DNA of 64,000 nucleotides from Cenococcum geophilum 1.58 (lineage: Eukaryota; Ascomycota; Dothideomycetes; Gloniales; Gloniaceae). The notes under the pieces are model-generated. The model worked only from the letters and a program-made list of their open reading frames with translations, made no database searches and was not told the DNA's origin. Positions 19,260 to 30,900 of the stretch are shown here, piece by piece. The translations under genes were made by a program, and so were the position numbers. Position 1 is the stretch's first letter. Every line of letters starts with the position of its first letter. The stretch is taken from NCBI GenBank assembly GCA_001692895.1, contig KV748178.1, forward strand, positions 4,140,536-4,204,535, read 5' to 3'.

Positions 19260-21930
19260 TAGCGGTCCTTAATAGCCTACTTACTACTGCTAAACTATAT
19301 AGATCCCTAAGAGGATAAAGAAGCAGAAGTTAATGAAATACCCGTAATATCCGCAATATCCGTTAAGAAGATATCCACTGTAGAGAAGGTCTGGGTAATT
19401 ATTGACTATCTTAGGCTATAGCAGATATCTATAGGAGACTTAGCGCTTAAATAGATTATAATGGCTAAAGGTTTACGTAAGGTACTAAAGAAAAAAAGAG
19501 TAAGGGAGCTCCTTAATAAACTCCTAGAGGATGCTGATATCCTAGATATCTATACTAAAGAGATAGAGAAGCGCGGCATAGTAGGTGCTAGTATTACTCT
19601 TACTATCTAGGGAGAGCTTAAAGAGCTAAGGGAGAAAGAGTTACTATTTAGCAGCTTTAACCAATATGTGGATATTAAGCAGCTTAACCTTAGGCAGTGC
19701 TATTAAGCCATAAAGACTTACGCACCTATACTAGAGTATATAATTACAGTATATTAAAAGGGTTAATATAAATGTTTTTTATATAAAGGCCGTGCGGTTC
19801 TAATAGCTTCTACGCTTACATTTGGCCTTTTATAAAACTCCATAAACTATATCTTATGGCTGCTAGGGATATATCTCCAAGCTAACGGCGTTAAGCGCCG
19901 TGTACTTTCTGTGCTCTATAGGCTTAGATTAATTAATAGTTATACTACTTTAAACTGGCAGAAGGAGCGGATAGCCTAGGAATTAAGGTTTAGCCCACAA
20001 TCTCCGCGGTATAGGTATATACTAACCTATATATAGGTAAAAATCCGCTTAATAGGTGCAGCTTTTAATACTATTATTATTTATAATAACTTCGACTACC
20101 TCTAATAAGTTTAGTATTAAATACTTAGGGATACTAGGACGTTTTATTTGCGTATAACTAGCAAGCTTATCTTTAGTATAAGTATACCTAATAGTGGGCT
20201 TTAACAGAGTATGCTTCGTGTAGATATTTTAATTAAGTTCTTAGATATTGCAGAGGCTCTAAGTAATTTATAAGACGAGATATAAAAGCAGATCTTAATA
20301 GCTTTAATCTATAAAGTTATTATAGAGGCGTACCTAGGCCTTAATATATTACTTAGCAAAAACCCACGGTTTAAACATCTATATATGCCTTCTATTAATA
20401 TAATACCTACTACGCGGACGTCTAGGTTTAACCTAGGACCTATTATAACTAAAGAGGCTTCTATATCTAAAACCTATAAGGTACTAAACAACATTTTTCT
20501 CTATTAAATAAATCTATAACGCACTAATAAAGTATTTAAGGAGCGACTGTTTCTAATCTATAGTGATTAAAAGACTGTAAAGCTTATTTGGTTATATTAG
20601 GGAGAACGTACTAAGTTAATATCCGCCTATAATAGCCTATGTTAGGCTCTGCCTATTCTAGCTCTTTAGCACCTAAAGCTAAACTACCTATATATGGTTA
20701 TATGGTATTACTATAGTGGCAAGCAATTAGCCTAAGAGTACTCTATACTGTATACCTATATAAACCACCTAGGTTAAAGAAATATCCTAGCTAAGCGCGC
20801 GCCGTTTTATTATATAGAGGAGCTAATTCTCTATAGCTTNNACGCTTNTATTNTAGNNTTNCTCNATACTTAGATTAAGGAGTCTTATAATACTAAGTCG
20901 CCTATAGATATTAAGCGGTACCTTAAAAGCCTATCTCCGCAACGTCTATTAGCAGTGGTTAAGAATATCCGCATAGCGGTTTTTAGTTAGGAAGTCTCTT
21001 AGGCGGCCAACTATACTAGCCAGCCTGCGGAACCACGGCAAAAGGGTTACCTTAAGTAGGCTAGCAGTGCTACATTCTTATAAATACTTTTTAAGCCTAC
21101 TAATACAGAGTTTCTAACGCACGTCTGCTTTTTATAACTGGTAGAGACGTATAAGGTCCTTAAGCACGCTATTAAGCTTGCGGATATTGGCCTGCTTAGC
21201 TATATACTCCCCTATATTTATATCTATTTTGCAGGTAGTTAAAATAAAAACTATCTACTAGAGATATTATATTTCTTTTAGTTAACTTTAATAGATGCTT
21301 ATTCCCCTAAGCTCTAGTAAGCTATTCTAGTAAATAGTCTAGTAAATATCCGCGGTAAATAGGATAGTTATTACTTAATAGATCTTAATAATAAGCTACT
21401 TAATAGGGAGCTAAAGCAGCTTATGCATACTCGTGGCAATTTAACATTTAACCTAGACTTACTCTTCCGCTGGAGTATTTATATAACTAATTATATAGGG
21501 CTACTACGTATAAAGTTTAAGATTATATTTAGTGAACGGATGTCTACTTAATATACTATTAAATCTCCTGCAGTGGATATTTAATTGCTTACTAATGCAA
21601 TTGCCGAAGGTTCTATTATCCGCCGTTAGGCACAGTAAGCAAAGATAGAAGCACCGCCTCTACTATAACTAGGTATTAAACGACTTAATTAATCTACCCT
21701 TAATAAGTTTAATTTATAGCTAGGCGGTAATCTTTCCGCCGTGTTTGATGAGCTTAATCTCTATAATAATGATAATAAGCTAGATGGCTTTATACTCCCT
21801 ACCGACTTTACTTAAACCTAGCTTTAACCTACATATAAGTTACTTAATAAGTAATACAAGATATTAGCTATAAGCTATTACTATAACCGTTTAATATCCG
21901 CTATAGTTAGTAGCACTAGTATATATTCCT
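19260..21930 (+). pseudogene. DUF6589-like protein gene, RIPped
   Basis: With stops ignored, the + strand reads KGLRKVLKKKRVRELLNKLLEDAD (about 19465-19545), ILWLLGIYLQANGVKRRVLSVLYRLRLINSYTTL (about 19850-19945) and IIIYNNFDYL (about 20075-20102). This recalls the fungal DUF6589 family pattern (glycine-ala-rich 'LG.YL.ASG..RRVI.VL.RLGL..SY' and a 'YDN' motif, here YNN through Asp to Asn). The C-terminal part continues to about 21830 (RGNLTFNLDLLFRWSIYI, DGFILPTDF). Many in-frame TAG/TAA; a run of ambiguous bases at 20840-20864. The family name is from memory and is moderately secure; its biochemical role is unknown to me. Confidence 0.5.
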
Positions 21931-22300
21931 AAGTAATTAATATTATTAATTAATTAATCTATTTAGTTTCTGGGCCGCGCTTACTAGGGGTATAGGGTAT
22001 AAGGGGAAGGGGGGGCGTTATCCTAATAGATATTAGCTACTATAGTTGTAATATCCGCTTAGTAGATATAAGGTAAACTTACCTAGTATTAGCTAACCCC
22101 GCCTAATATTAACTAACCTCGCCTAATATTAGCCCGCTATATACTAATTGGCGTTGCCGTTAATTTTCTATAGTACTCTTTATATATATTTGCCTCTATT
22201 TAATCGCGCTAACTGCCTTTACGGTACTAATAAAGATGTATCTAACTAGCGGGTTATTAGCGGTATAGATGTATCTAATGGCTAGTATAAGGGTAATAAT
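21931..22300. other. Intergenic segment between the convergent element genes
   Basis: AT-rich sequence with short GGGG and CCGCTTAG words; contains an imperfect direct repeat CCTAATATTA(A/G)C around 22085-22130. No confident coding. Confidence 0.35.
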
Positions 22301-24620
22301 AGAGGAGTAGGAGCTGGAGACCTAAGAGTTAGCGAAGGTATAGGTATATCCTCTTTCTAAGTTATTGGTAAGAGGTTTATGGCTAACTGTTAACTAGCCT
22401 ACAATATATTAGCGCTATAGTAAGGCGCTAATTACCACGGCGCTAATATTTTAAATCTCCTATCTAAAACCTGCGAAGCCCGTATAAGAGCCTATAATAA
22501 GCGCTTATCTATAGTAGCGTGCTGCTTTAACGCTTAGGAAAACCGCTCTAATATCTATATAATTAACCTAGAAGAACCTAAGAGTTGCCCTATTTCTTTC
22601 TGTTTCTGCTTTTATTCCTTATCTGCTAAAAGCTTAATAAGGGACGGAAGCTCCTTACTAAGGATATTAGGATCCTACTTAGGCATTGCTTGCCTTAATA
22701 ATGCCGTATCTAAAACCTACCCTATATTATAGAGGCAATAAAGCTGCTTATCTGGTATAATATAATTAACTATAGGCGTCTATAATGTATCCTAATACCT
22801 AGCCTCCGCCTATTACGTAAACCACTTCTATATATTGCTTAATATAGGCTCCCGGTAGGTTTTTATAATATCTATACTATAGCTAGTGCGGATATCGTAC
22901 TTATAATCCATAAATATTACTAGGTTACAGTTACTATAACATAAGTCTTTACTAATAGTAGACTATAGGTCTCTATAGTATATAAGTTGTATTACTTATA
23001 AGTATACCTAATTCTTATTAACTAGCCGCTATAGGGTAAACGGCAGTTTACTATATAACTACGCATTAGTTAACCGCTTCTTTAGATATAGGGTTAGTAC
23101 GATAAGCTCTTTAGGTAGGCGTACTATAGAACTACTAGGGCTTAACCCATGCCCGCTTCTTATATCTACTAACTACTTAGTACTAACTAATACTATAGAT
23201 AAAGCATCGCCCGCAATATCCGCAGTCTCTATATTTTATCGCCCGCGGATATTATTACACAGCGCGCTTACGCGAAGATCGCCTATATACTAAGGTTATA
23301 TATACTTAAAACTACCTAATTTATCGCAAGGACCCCACTAGCGGCTCTTAACCATAAAAATTGCTTTGCCTAAGAGGCCTTCTCCTTAACCTACCTAGCT
23401 AAACTACTGTGCCAGCATATTACAGGATTTGTGGCGAGGTATTCCATATTAAATTAAACAGTAGATATCCGGGATATCTGTACCATATGCTACTGCATTT
23501 AATGTAACAAAAATTCGAATTTGAGACGTTAGGCGCGCGTATTTAGTGTATAAGCGGTCTTTATTAATATTCGTAAGCGTTATATAGTAGCTCTACACCG
23601 CTTCTCTAATAACAGCAGCATTATAGCCGCGATGGATTAACTAGCTGCGAATAGTATTATAACAGGCAGCTATCCACTCCTTAGAATTAAAGAAGATGAT
23701 TATCTTTAGAATTAGCTAAAGTTAATTAAACTATTGGCGGTATGTCTGCTATATAGATATTAAACGGCTTCTTAATTACTCACCTTCTCCTTAGTTACTA
23801 TTACTAGTAGTATACAAATATACTAGAGCAGTAGTAATAGTAAAGTAAAGAGCTTAAAAGTCCTTCTTCTCTAGCGCGGTTATAACCCTCTATATAATCT
23901 TTAGCTCCAGCCGATTAATTAGGGTTTTAATAACTTATATATTAGGTTTAAACCTAGCTAGCTTATATATAGTCTAAAATATAAATAGGTTTAATATTAT
24001 AGTATATATAAACTAAGGCTTATTAACTAAGACTAAACATACTTTAAAGAGTTATGTATACGCTATACAGAAGGTCTCTCCCTAATTAGCAAGTAGGTAT
24101 ACTTTATTAACCACTATAAGGGCAACATGGGAACGAAATATTAGGTCTATTAGAACCTTATATAGCTTATTACTAACTAAAAGCTCTAGGGAGATAAGGA
24201 TATGTATATAGCTGCCCGTGCGGATATCCTTAATTAGCTTAGCAGATATTGTTTTCTTCTATATATAAACAGGTTAAATATAAGGTAGCTTTATAATCTT
24301 TTTTACTTACTCTAACCTAATCGCGTTAAGTAGAAGAATAATAATAATAACTGCATTAGGTATAAGATATAGTAGTACTTATATTATTATACTCTTGCCA
24401 AAAGATGTCTTTGCTATAAGTATAAGATCTCACCGCTTAAATATTAGCACCTTTAGGGCCTTAAGCTGCTCCGTATAACCGCGGTACGGATATATCTCCG
24501 TAATAGCTTTATTTAGCTTACTTATTTAAAGTTTATAAGAGCTGCTTATAAGCTAGGGTAGCTCCCTCCGTAGGCTATATAGCCGTAAAGACCGCTAAGA
24601 ATCCATTTTAATATAATCCC
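22300..24620 (-). pseudogene. RecQ-like DEAD/DEAH-box helicase gene, RIPped
   Basis: Minus-strand translation shows helicase motifs in order: YRGYTEQLKALKVLIF (Q-motif region), LILIAKTSFGKSII (Walker A, about 24392-24420), HILISLELLV (motif Ib), ALIVVNKVYLL at 24091-24120 (motif II, DEVH turned to NKVY by G:C to A:T changes), HRGYNAAVIREAV and SQIRIFVTLNAVAYGTDIPDI at about 23460-23530 (motif V, 'ATDA...G.D.P'). This is the RecQ-like superfamily 2 layout seen in fungal telomere-linked and transposon-borne helicases. Loss of the DE of motif II and many stops make it inactive. The C-terminal limit is vague. Confidence 0.7.
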
Positions 24621-24999
24621 CAGCCTATTATATACTGCTAGCTTATTAATCTACTTAACTAGCTTATAGTTTACGACCTCTTTGCCTTATTTGCTTTAAT
24701 AAAGGTATTAGTAAATAGCGCTTAAAAGCAGTAGAGGGAGAATAGAGGGTTAAATAAAAGCAGGGAGGACTTAAACACGTTATAATAGATAGATCTTAAT
24801 AGGTTTTAATTATTGGATTATAGATATAATGGATAGAGAGTAGGTAGTTAAGATTAACGCGTTATTAGTGCGGATATTGCTGATTGTTTACTTTAGCAAA
24901 CCGCGTTATAGCTATTTTAAAATTAATATTAGAAATAGGAAGGCGGGGAGACTTCTTACATAAACTATTTGATTTACTGGAGCCTAGTATATAATTAAT

Positions 25000-26023
25000 A
25001 GGGCCGTCGAAATCGGACTCTGCACCTGTATGTGGTAACAGCTACAAACCTAGTCTTTGAAGTTCAGATCCAGAGCTAACGCAGAGACGTCGCACAGCGT
25101 GCGGACAGGACCTGTGGTGGTTATAGGCGTTAAGGGCGGTGGTGAAAAATTTTCAGATAGTGAGATCTTGAAAACCACTACTGTTGGCTCTCTATAGTAC
25201 GACGACTACTACATTCTCCTATCTAGGGCACCTGTACGATCCAACATGGATACACAGTATTTAATATCACCCCCCGTCCCCCAGTGGAAAGCATTAACGA
25301 CCTTATATTAACGAATAGGTAAACGTAAACGAACGAACAAACGAGCAAATATACGGCCCCTCCCAACCCCCAGGGCGATCGCCCGCGGAGTATACGGTCA
25401 CTCGCCGTACTGCTATAATACTACTAAAAGCGGCAGCTGGATAACCCCGTACGGTTTTCCTTGTCTTCTCTTAACAGAGTAGTACCCTTAGAGAGGGCCT
25501 AGTGACTAGGGCCTAGGCACAAAAGATACCCAGATACACACACACACACATCCCGCTTTTATTTTTTAGTTTTAGGATAGTAGATCGGATAAATCCCCCT
25601 TACGCCTTTAATAGGCCTTAGGGGGGGGGGAGGCATGGCGTATATAGCAATGGTTAACAAGAGACAGCATACAGGGGTGGTTAGGATATAGGGCACAACT
25701 ATAAGCACACAGCAATCAATCGGCAAGGCCTAGCTAGGACGTAGTGAACCCTAGCTTTAGATAAGCTAGAGAAGGAAGCAGTGGTTCCTAAGGAGTTCGA
25801 AACATCCAAGGAGGAGGACGAGCTATAGGCCCGTAGGGCCGCTGCTCGTGCAGGCATGGCAATTTGGGGTTTTTCATCCTACTGAGGTGGCTTATAGGGT
25901 TTTTCCTCCCCCCAATAGCAAGGGGTTTTTCCTGTCAATATTACTTTCCCCTTATATACGGAGTAGTCTGCGTGGGCCTAGATAGGATCCGTATCAGACG
26001 TTAATCAAAGAATCTACTACTAC
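25000..26023. mobile_element. 1-kb insertion with 12-bp target duplication and (CTA)n tail
   Basis: TATATAATTAAT stands at 24988-24999 and again at 26024-26035, while the deleted derivative shows the uninterrupted site near 18485. The insert ends in a short (ACT/CTA) run just before the right duplication, as non-LTR retrotransposons and SINEs do. It has no long frame, contains a (CA)7 run at about 25530 and a 12-bp G run near 25621, and is not RIPped, so it is younger than its host element. Near the 5' end AGTTCAGATCC resembles a pol III B box, which is suggestive only. Confidence 0.6.
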
Positions 26024-26127
26024 TATATAATTAATGGATTTTTTAAGCTGCCTAAACTTGTTGTAAGAATAAGAAGTGAATATCCGTAATATTAGCCATG
26101 CGGATATCGCGACGTGCTTTACAAACG

Positions 26128-26234
26128 TTGGCCAAAGTGTCTCAGACCACACAGGGACAGATGGCCTAAACTGGTTTAGTGCCATCGGGCCGGATTTATC
26201 CGGCGTCCCATGTGGTCTGAGCATGCTGAGACAA
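26128..26234. repeat. Right terminal inverted repeat, T-shaped palindrome
   Basis: Outer stem GTCTCAG (26139-26145) with CTGAGAC (26226-26232), then ACCACACAGGGAC with GTCCCATGTGGT. Arm 1 is GATGGC..GCCATC enclosing the hairpin CTAAAC-TG-GTTTAG; arm 2 is GCCGGA-TTTA-TCCGGC. The copy at 18600-18698 preserves the stem by paired changes (GGAC/GTCC there is GGAT/ATCC). Confidence 0.75.
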
Positions 26235-26345
26235 GGGCGCTCAGCCGAGCAGTAAACACCAACGACAACAGTCCCAATCTCTAGAACCTCAACAGTATTC
26301 TAGTCAATTTTTCAAATTAGTTGGTCCGATAGCCTATCTCTCAAA

Positions 26346-26939
26346 ATGGTCTACACTATAGTTGTTCACCTCTACGCAAAAGACTCCCCAACCGACATTG
26401 AAAAGTTGAAGAACAAATTAGTTGAAGCCAGTCAGGTCTACAGCAAGGACCATGAAACGGTTGGATGGCACGTCATGCAAGATCACCAGGATCCGAGAGC
26501 GTTCACCATTGTGGAGAGATATGAAAGGGAAAGTGTGAGTTCACCATTGGTCAATGTTTCAATCGATTTCTTCATGCGCAGCTTGATTGATGCTGATATT
26601 GACGCATTTCATAGAGCCAGAAGTATCATCTTGAGGTATGTAGAAGAACGGCTGAAAATCCGCTGCACTAGAGCACGCAACCAAGCAAAGTTCATGGGTC
26701 TGGAGTGACAGTTTCTGGTTGAGACTCCCGAATTCCCAATTCACTACTGACAATTGCGACAGAACCCCTACTGGAAGACTTTCGACCCTTATGTTATGCC
26801 GCTGTTGGAGAAGCCAATGGATCTGCGCCGGTTCAACGAGCTCGACACGAGCATTACAGCTTCGGGAGATCACAGACATGAGGCATCTCACCCGGATCCC
26901 TCAGTATCACATACGTACAACGGCGCCACTGAGGCTTAA
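26346..26939 (+). CDS. ABM-domain (antibiotic biosynthesis monooxygenase-like) protein, 128 aa, with a 21-bp microexon
   Basis: Exons 26346-26534, 26615-26635 and 26763-26939 (387 nt). All junctions are phase 0 with GT...AG borders and branch-like sites (GCTGAT before exon 2, TACTGAC before exon 3). The 21-bp middle exon encodes SQKYHLE and joins ERYERES to NPYWKTFDPYVMPLL, giving the familiar ABM pattern 'ERYE.ESSQ.YHL.NPYW..F'. ABM proteins are small dimeric ferredoxin-like folds that act as cofactor-less monooxygenases or as unknown small enzymes. No signal peptide. The start ATG lies only ~110 bp from the end of the DUF6589/RecQ element, so its promoter is largely or wholly element-adjacent sequence. 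Reading through intron 1 gives a plausible but false 120-aa frame ending at 26708. Confidence 0.8.
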
Positions 26940-27146
26940 GCCTTCGAATTCGGTAAAGAAAAGAATGCGACTTTGGCAGTTCTCTTGTAAATACTCTGGT
27001 TCTGGGGGGCTGTAAATGCTGTAATATCAAGAAAACACCAATTTCTCTTCCTAATATGTGGTCTTTTCTAGAAATAGTGGACTCTCGCGCGGAAACACTG
27101 TATCCATTGATTTGAACGTGGAACGACACTGACTCTACCTATTCCC

Positions 27147-27497
27147 TTATTTCACTTCTAGTCGAAGCACATCGTACTGGACATAAACGTTTTGAAGTAA
27201 AACTGCGCTTCCGTAATCGGTTGCATTCGCAGGCAGACTCGATATCATCTTATTCGTTCCTTCCATAAGCAATCCTGCATCGAAAACAAACTTATGGCCA
27301 GATTGTAGCATATTACAGCTGATCGGACTCCACATGAGCTGCTCTGGTAATATCTGGTCTTCTATTAGACACTGCAAAGCAAGAATCCTTGTAGAGATAT
27401 CTGGGTGGGTGGGATTAGTGCAAGATGCTCTTCACAGGCTAGAAAGTTACTTACGGAATCTGTCGACCCTATGCGCAGCTTTATGGATACCCATCAT
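27147..27497 (-). CDS. Small unknown protein, two exons, ~98 aa
   Basis: Minus-strand exons 27455-27497 and 27147-27400 with a 54-bp intron (27401-27454, GTAAGT...CAG). The junction codon CAT is split and the frame is kept, giving MMGIHKAAHRVDRF-H-ISTRILALQCLIEDQ... ending YVQYDVLRLEVK. The strong splice signals and natural residue composition favour a real gene or a gene remnant. An in-frame TAG lies just before the ATG, but the preceding CTTTTTAG could also be an acceptor, so further 5' exons are possible. I do not recognise the family. Confidence 0.45.
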
Positions 27498-27935
27498 GAC
27501 CTAAAAAGGGCAGATTGGGTTAAGGCTGGGCGAAATGTGCGCGATATCACTCAGACATAAGCAAATTGCGTGAAAAGAGTAAGATACAGAAGCATGATTC
27601 TTCTAACTCATACTACAATAACATACTAATCTATCCTCATCCACATTTTTACTTCACTAAAACACAGGAAGAAACAAACCGCTGCATCTCTCGAGTAAGT
27701 CAAAGCCGTGATCAGACCCAACACCCTCAAATCAATCCAGCAAGCAAGCAAGCAACAGGAGAAGCAAGTTCCCCTGAACCCAGCGCCCTTTACATGATAA
27801 AAAACGAAAGCTGTAATAATCCAGTAATAGTAGAAAATACACGCTTCTCAACCGTAAAATATACAATCTTCCCCAATCCTGGCATGTCACCTGTTTGAAT
27901 CCCCGACAGGTTAGGGCAAGTTGAGATGAAGCTGT
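27498..27935. other. Intergenic, probable 3' UTR of ACC
   Basis: Normal composition with no conserved coding. It is downstream of the carboxylase stop (27936) and upstream of the small minus-strand gene. Confidence 0.4.
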
Positions 27936-30900
27936 TTATGCCCTGGCGAGCGCCTTGAGTACCTCTTCCTTCTCGCTCGTAGGCAGTGTCGCGAGCATCT
28001 GCACCACACCTCTCAGGCCGCCCTCACGGTCCTTTCGGAGCAGGCTGGCGACTTCCATGGCAACACCTTCGCGCTTGAGGGCCTCCACCTTCTGATGAAC
28101 CTCCTTTCTGTTCTCCTCGTACCACACAGCGACGCTCATGTCATCGTCAGAGAACTTGGGAATGCCGCTCCATGCCTTGAGCATCTCGAGACTGCGAGCG
28201 CGGGTACTTGCGTCAGGAGCTGTGGTGACCGAATGAGGAGCCGCTGCGTGCGCCAAGCGCTTGAGGATGTACTCCTCGTTGAGACGGCGGCGGAGACGCC
28301 AGTAGAAGAAGCGGCGGGCGTTCTGCCAGCGGAGAGGCTGGCGGATGGCACCCTTGGCGTGCATGCGGCCAGCACGGTCGTGGAGATCAGCAAACTGAAG
28401 AGAGATCTGCGAGTAAACGGGCAGAAGAAGCTTCTCGCGCTCAGTCATCTTAGCCTTGATGGCTGTAAGCTCAGGTTGCGGCGTGGCGGGGTTGTTGAGT
28501 TTGCGCTTGAGGTCTCCGTATACCGGATCTAGACGTCCCATGGTTTCGATCTGGCGTTCCTTACGGAACTTGATGCCTACGATACCTTCCGGCTCAAGGA
28601 CACCACCGCGAGAGTCTTCATCGGCGTACATCTCCATGTATTGAGGGTTGATGGTTGGATCAACGACGACCCAAGAACCACCACGGAGTTCACCGAAGGG
28701 AGGAATGTAAACGAAGATCGGTTGCTCATACTTGACGAGAGCATCGACAATGTAAGAGCCATACTTGAGAACCTCGTTGTACATGTCGCGCTGACCACCA
28801 GAGAAACCACGCCAATTGGCAAGGATCATTAATGGGAGTTGTTCACCATTGTTGAAGTCGCGGATTGCTTGTGCAGTTTTATAGGCAGAATTGGGATACC
28901 ACACGCCGCCAGCTTCGGATGTGACCTGCTCGATGGAATCAGGGTTGGCAGGATCAGCTGGTGTGACGTTCTCGACTGATCGAGTTTCGACGCCAATTAC
29001 ACCAACTGGAATACCACCAAGACGAGCACGACCAACAACGACAGTCCTTGCCCAGCCACCGAGTGCCTCCTCGAAAGAGCCACGATCGAAGAGACCAGAC
29101 AAGAAACCCTCGTCATCTTCCTTACCAGCAATCAAGTGCCTGACATCATAAGCCTGCTTCTGCGGTGGGAAGAAAGTAATATCACGGTCCCAATTGTCAG
29201 TTGTAGGCGAAATAGGAACAGGGTTGCCCTTCTTGTCGGGCACATATGACATCCACTTGACGATCTTGGAGACACCTTCGAAGTCGTCATCGGCAGTCAT
29301 GTGGGACACACCGTTCTTGTACATGATCTGGGTACCACCTAGCTGCAAGTTGGAAGTGTAGACTTCACGGCCAAGCAACTTGTTGATGGCAGGAGCACCA
29401 GTAAGGATGATTGGCTGGCCTTCGATCTGGATGGCACGCTGACCGAGACGGACGAGATAAGCACCAATACCTGAACGAATTAGTAAATTTAGTAGCTCGC
29501 GGGGATGATTGATACATACCAACAGAGCGGCAAGTAACAAGGGTGATCGTAAAGATGTCCTCATATGCTCTTGAGGTCTCACCAGCAATCAAACCTGAGC
29601 CTCTCAATGACTCAACACCAAGACCATCCTCGGCACCGATGATAGTTGTAATCTTGTGCCTGACTTCGCCATTGACCTTAATCTGTTCGGTGATGACGTC
29701 TTGTCTCTTGCCATCCACAAAATGGGCGTGTTTCTCTGGGGTGAGGTATAGATAATCGAAGCCCGCTTCGGGCTTTGATTCATCCTTCCAAGCAACCGAG
29801 AAGTGTGGGATAAGCTCTTCGGCCAGACCAATGCGGGCACCTGAGTTGGCAGAGAGGTAGATCCTAGGAATGCCCAATTTCCTGGCAAGTTCGGAACACT
29901 TGTGGAAGAACTTGTCTTCCTGAGGACCGAAAGATCCGATCTTAAAGGTGATGTCGTTGGCGATGATGATGAACCGTCTGCCGCGAGGATACTCGGGCGT
30001 CTTAGCTGTCACGACCCATCCGACCATACCAATTGAGTTAGCACCTGGCTCGCGGTTGACTTCAGCGAGGTTATCATTGTCGTCGATGACTAGCTCATAG
30101 TGCTCAATACACTCGCCCTTGACTGGCTGCTTCTCTTTGAGATGAGGGTGCTTAGCAACAGCCTGCACCCAGCTGTTCTCAACCGCCTGTCTGAAGAGTT
30201 CTGGGAAATCATATACATATTGAGTACCCATAATGTGGGCCTTGTATCTCTTTGGCTGGAGAGCGCCCTTGGTTGGGTAGGGCGTTGAGACTGGCCGTAG
30301 GTGCATGGACCCAATCTTGGTGGTTCCACCAATGCTGTGGAAGAACCATTGGCCGCCCTTCTCGGACTTACGCTCGGCGTACAGTTCAACTTGAATGATA
30401 TAGCCGGAGGTGTTCGTGATGACGACACGAAGCGGGTAGGGAATACCAGTTGCGGGATCGGTGCAAATAATGCGGATCTCAGCACCAGTAACACGAAGTC
30501 TCCAGAGACGACGACCGAATCTCTCCAAGAAACCGCCGATGGCCTCCTCAACCTCTGATGGCTCAAGAGGGAACACGGTCGAGAAATTGATGAAGATATG
30601 GTTCATGTCAGCATTGTTGTTACCAACGATCTCCATGGCATCGAGGATGTCAGTCATGAGTCGGTCAGTCTCAGAGATCATATACTCCACGGTGGGAATA
30701 TCTTCTCGGAGACGACCTGGCCTGACAACGGCCCTCGTGAAGTATCTCTTGTCGGCCTCCGCACCCTTGCCGATAGCCTCGTAAATGTGGATATTACGAT
30801 TTTCGGTGAATACAGGCTTGATGTGGAATTTAGACAATCGGCCCAGTTCAAGCTGGAAAGCCAAAGCAGGCTCAACGTGACGGATACTGTCATCTTCGAC

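Larger units (their letters stand above)
18754..26234. mobile_element. DUF6589-like / RecQ-helicase element with T-shaped terminal inverted repeats
   Basis: Left end (from ~18754) and right end (to ~26234) share, in inverted orientation, CTCAGCATGCTCAGACCA ... CCATCTGT ... CACTTTGGC over about 110 bp. Each end can fold into a long stem carrying two hairpin arms. GGGCGCT lies directly outside both ends (18747-18753 and 26235-26241), consistent with a target-site duplication. Inside are two convergent RIPped genes: a DUF6589-like protein (+) and a RecQ-like helicase (-). A 1-kb insertion sits at 25000-26023, so the element proper is about 6.4-6.5 kb. The exact end bases are uncertain by 2-3 bp. 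The superfamily is not one I can assign with confidence. Confidence 0.65.

Noticed and set aside
26346..26708. Unspliced 120-aa version of the ABM protein
   Set aside because: The family pattern is lost after residue 63 and resumes only after splicing through the 21-bp exon.
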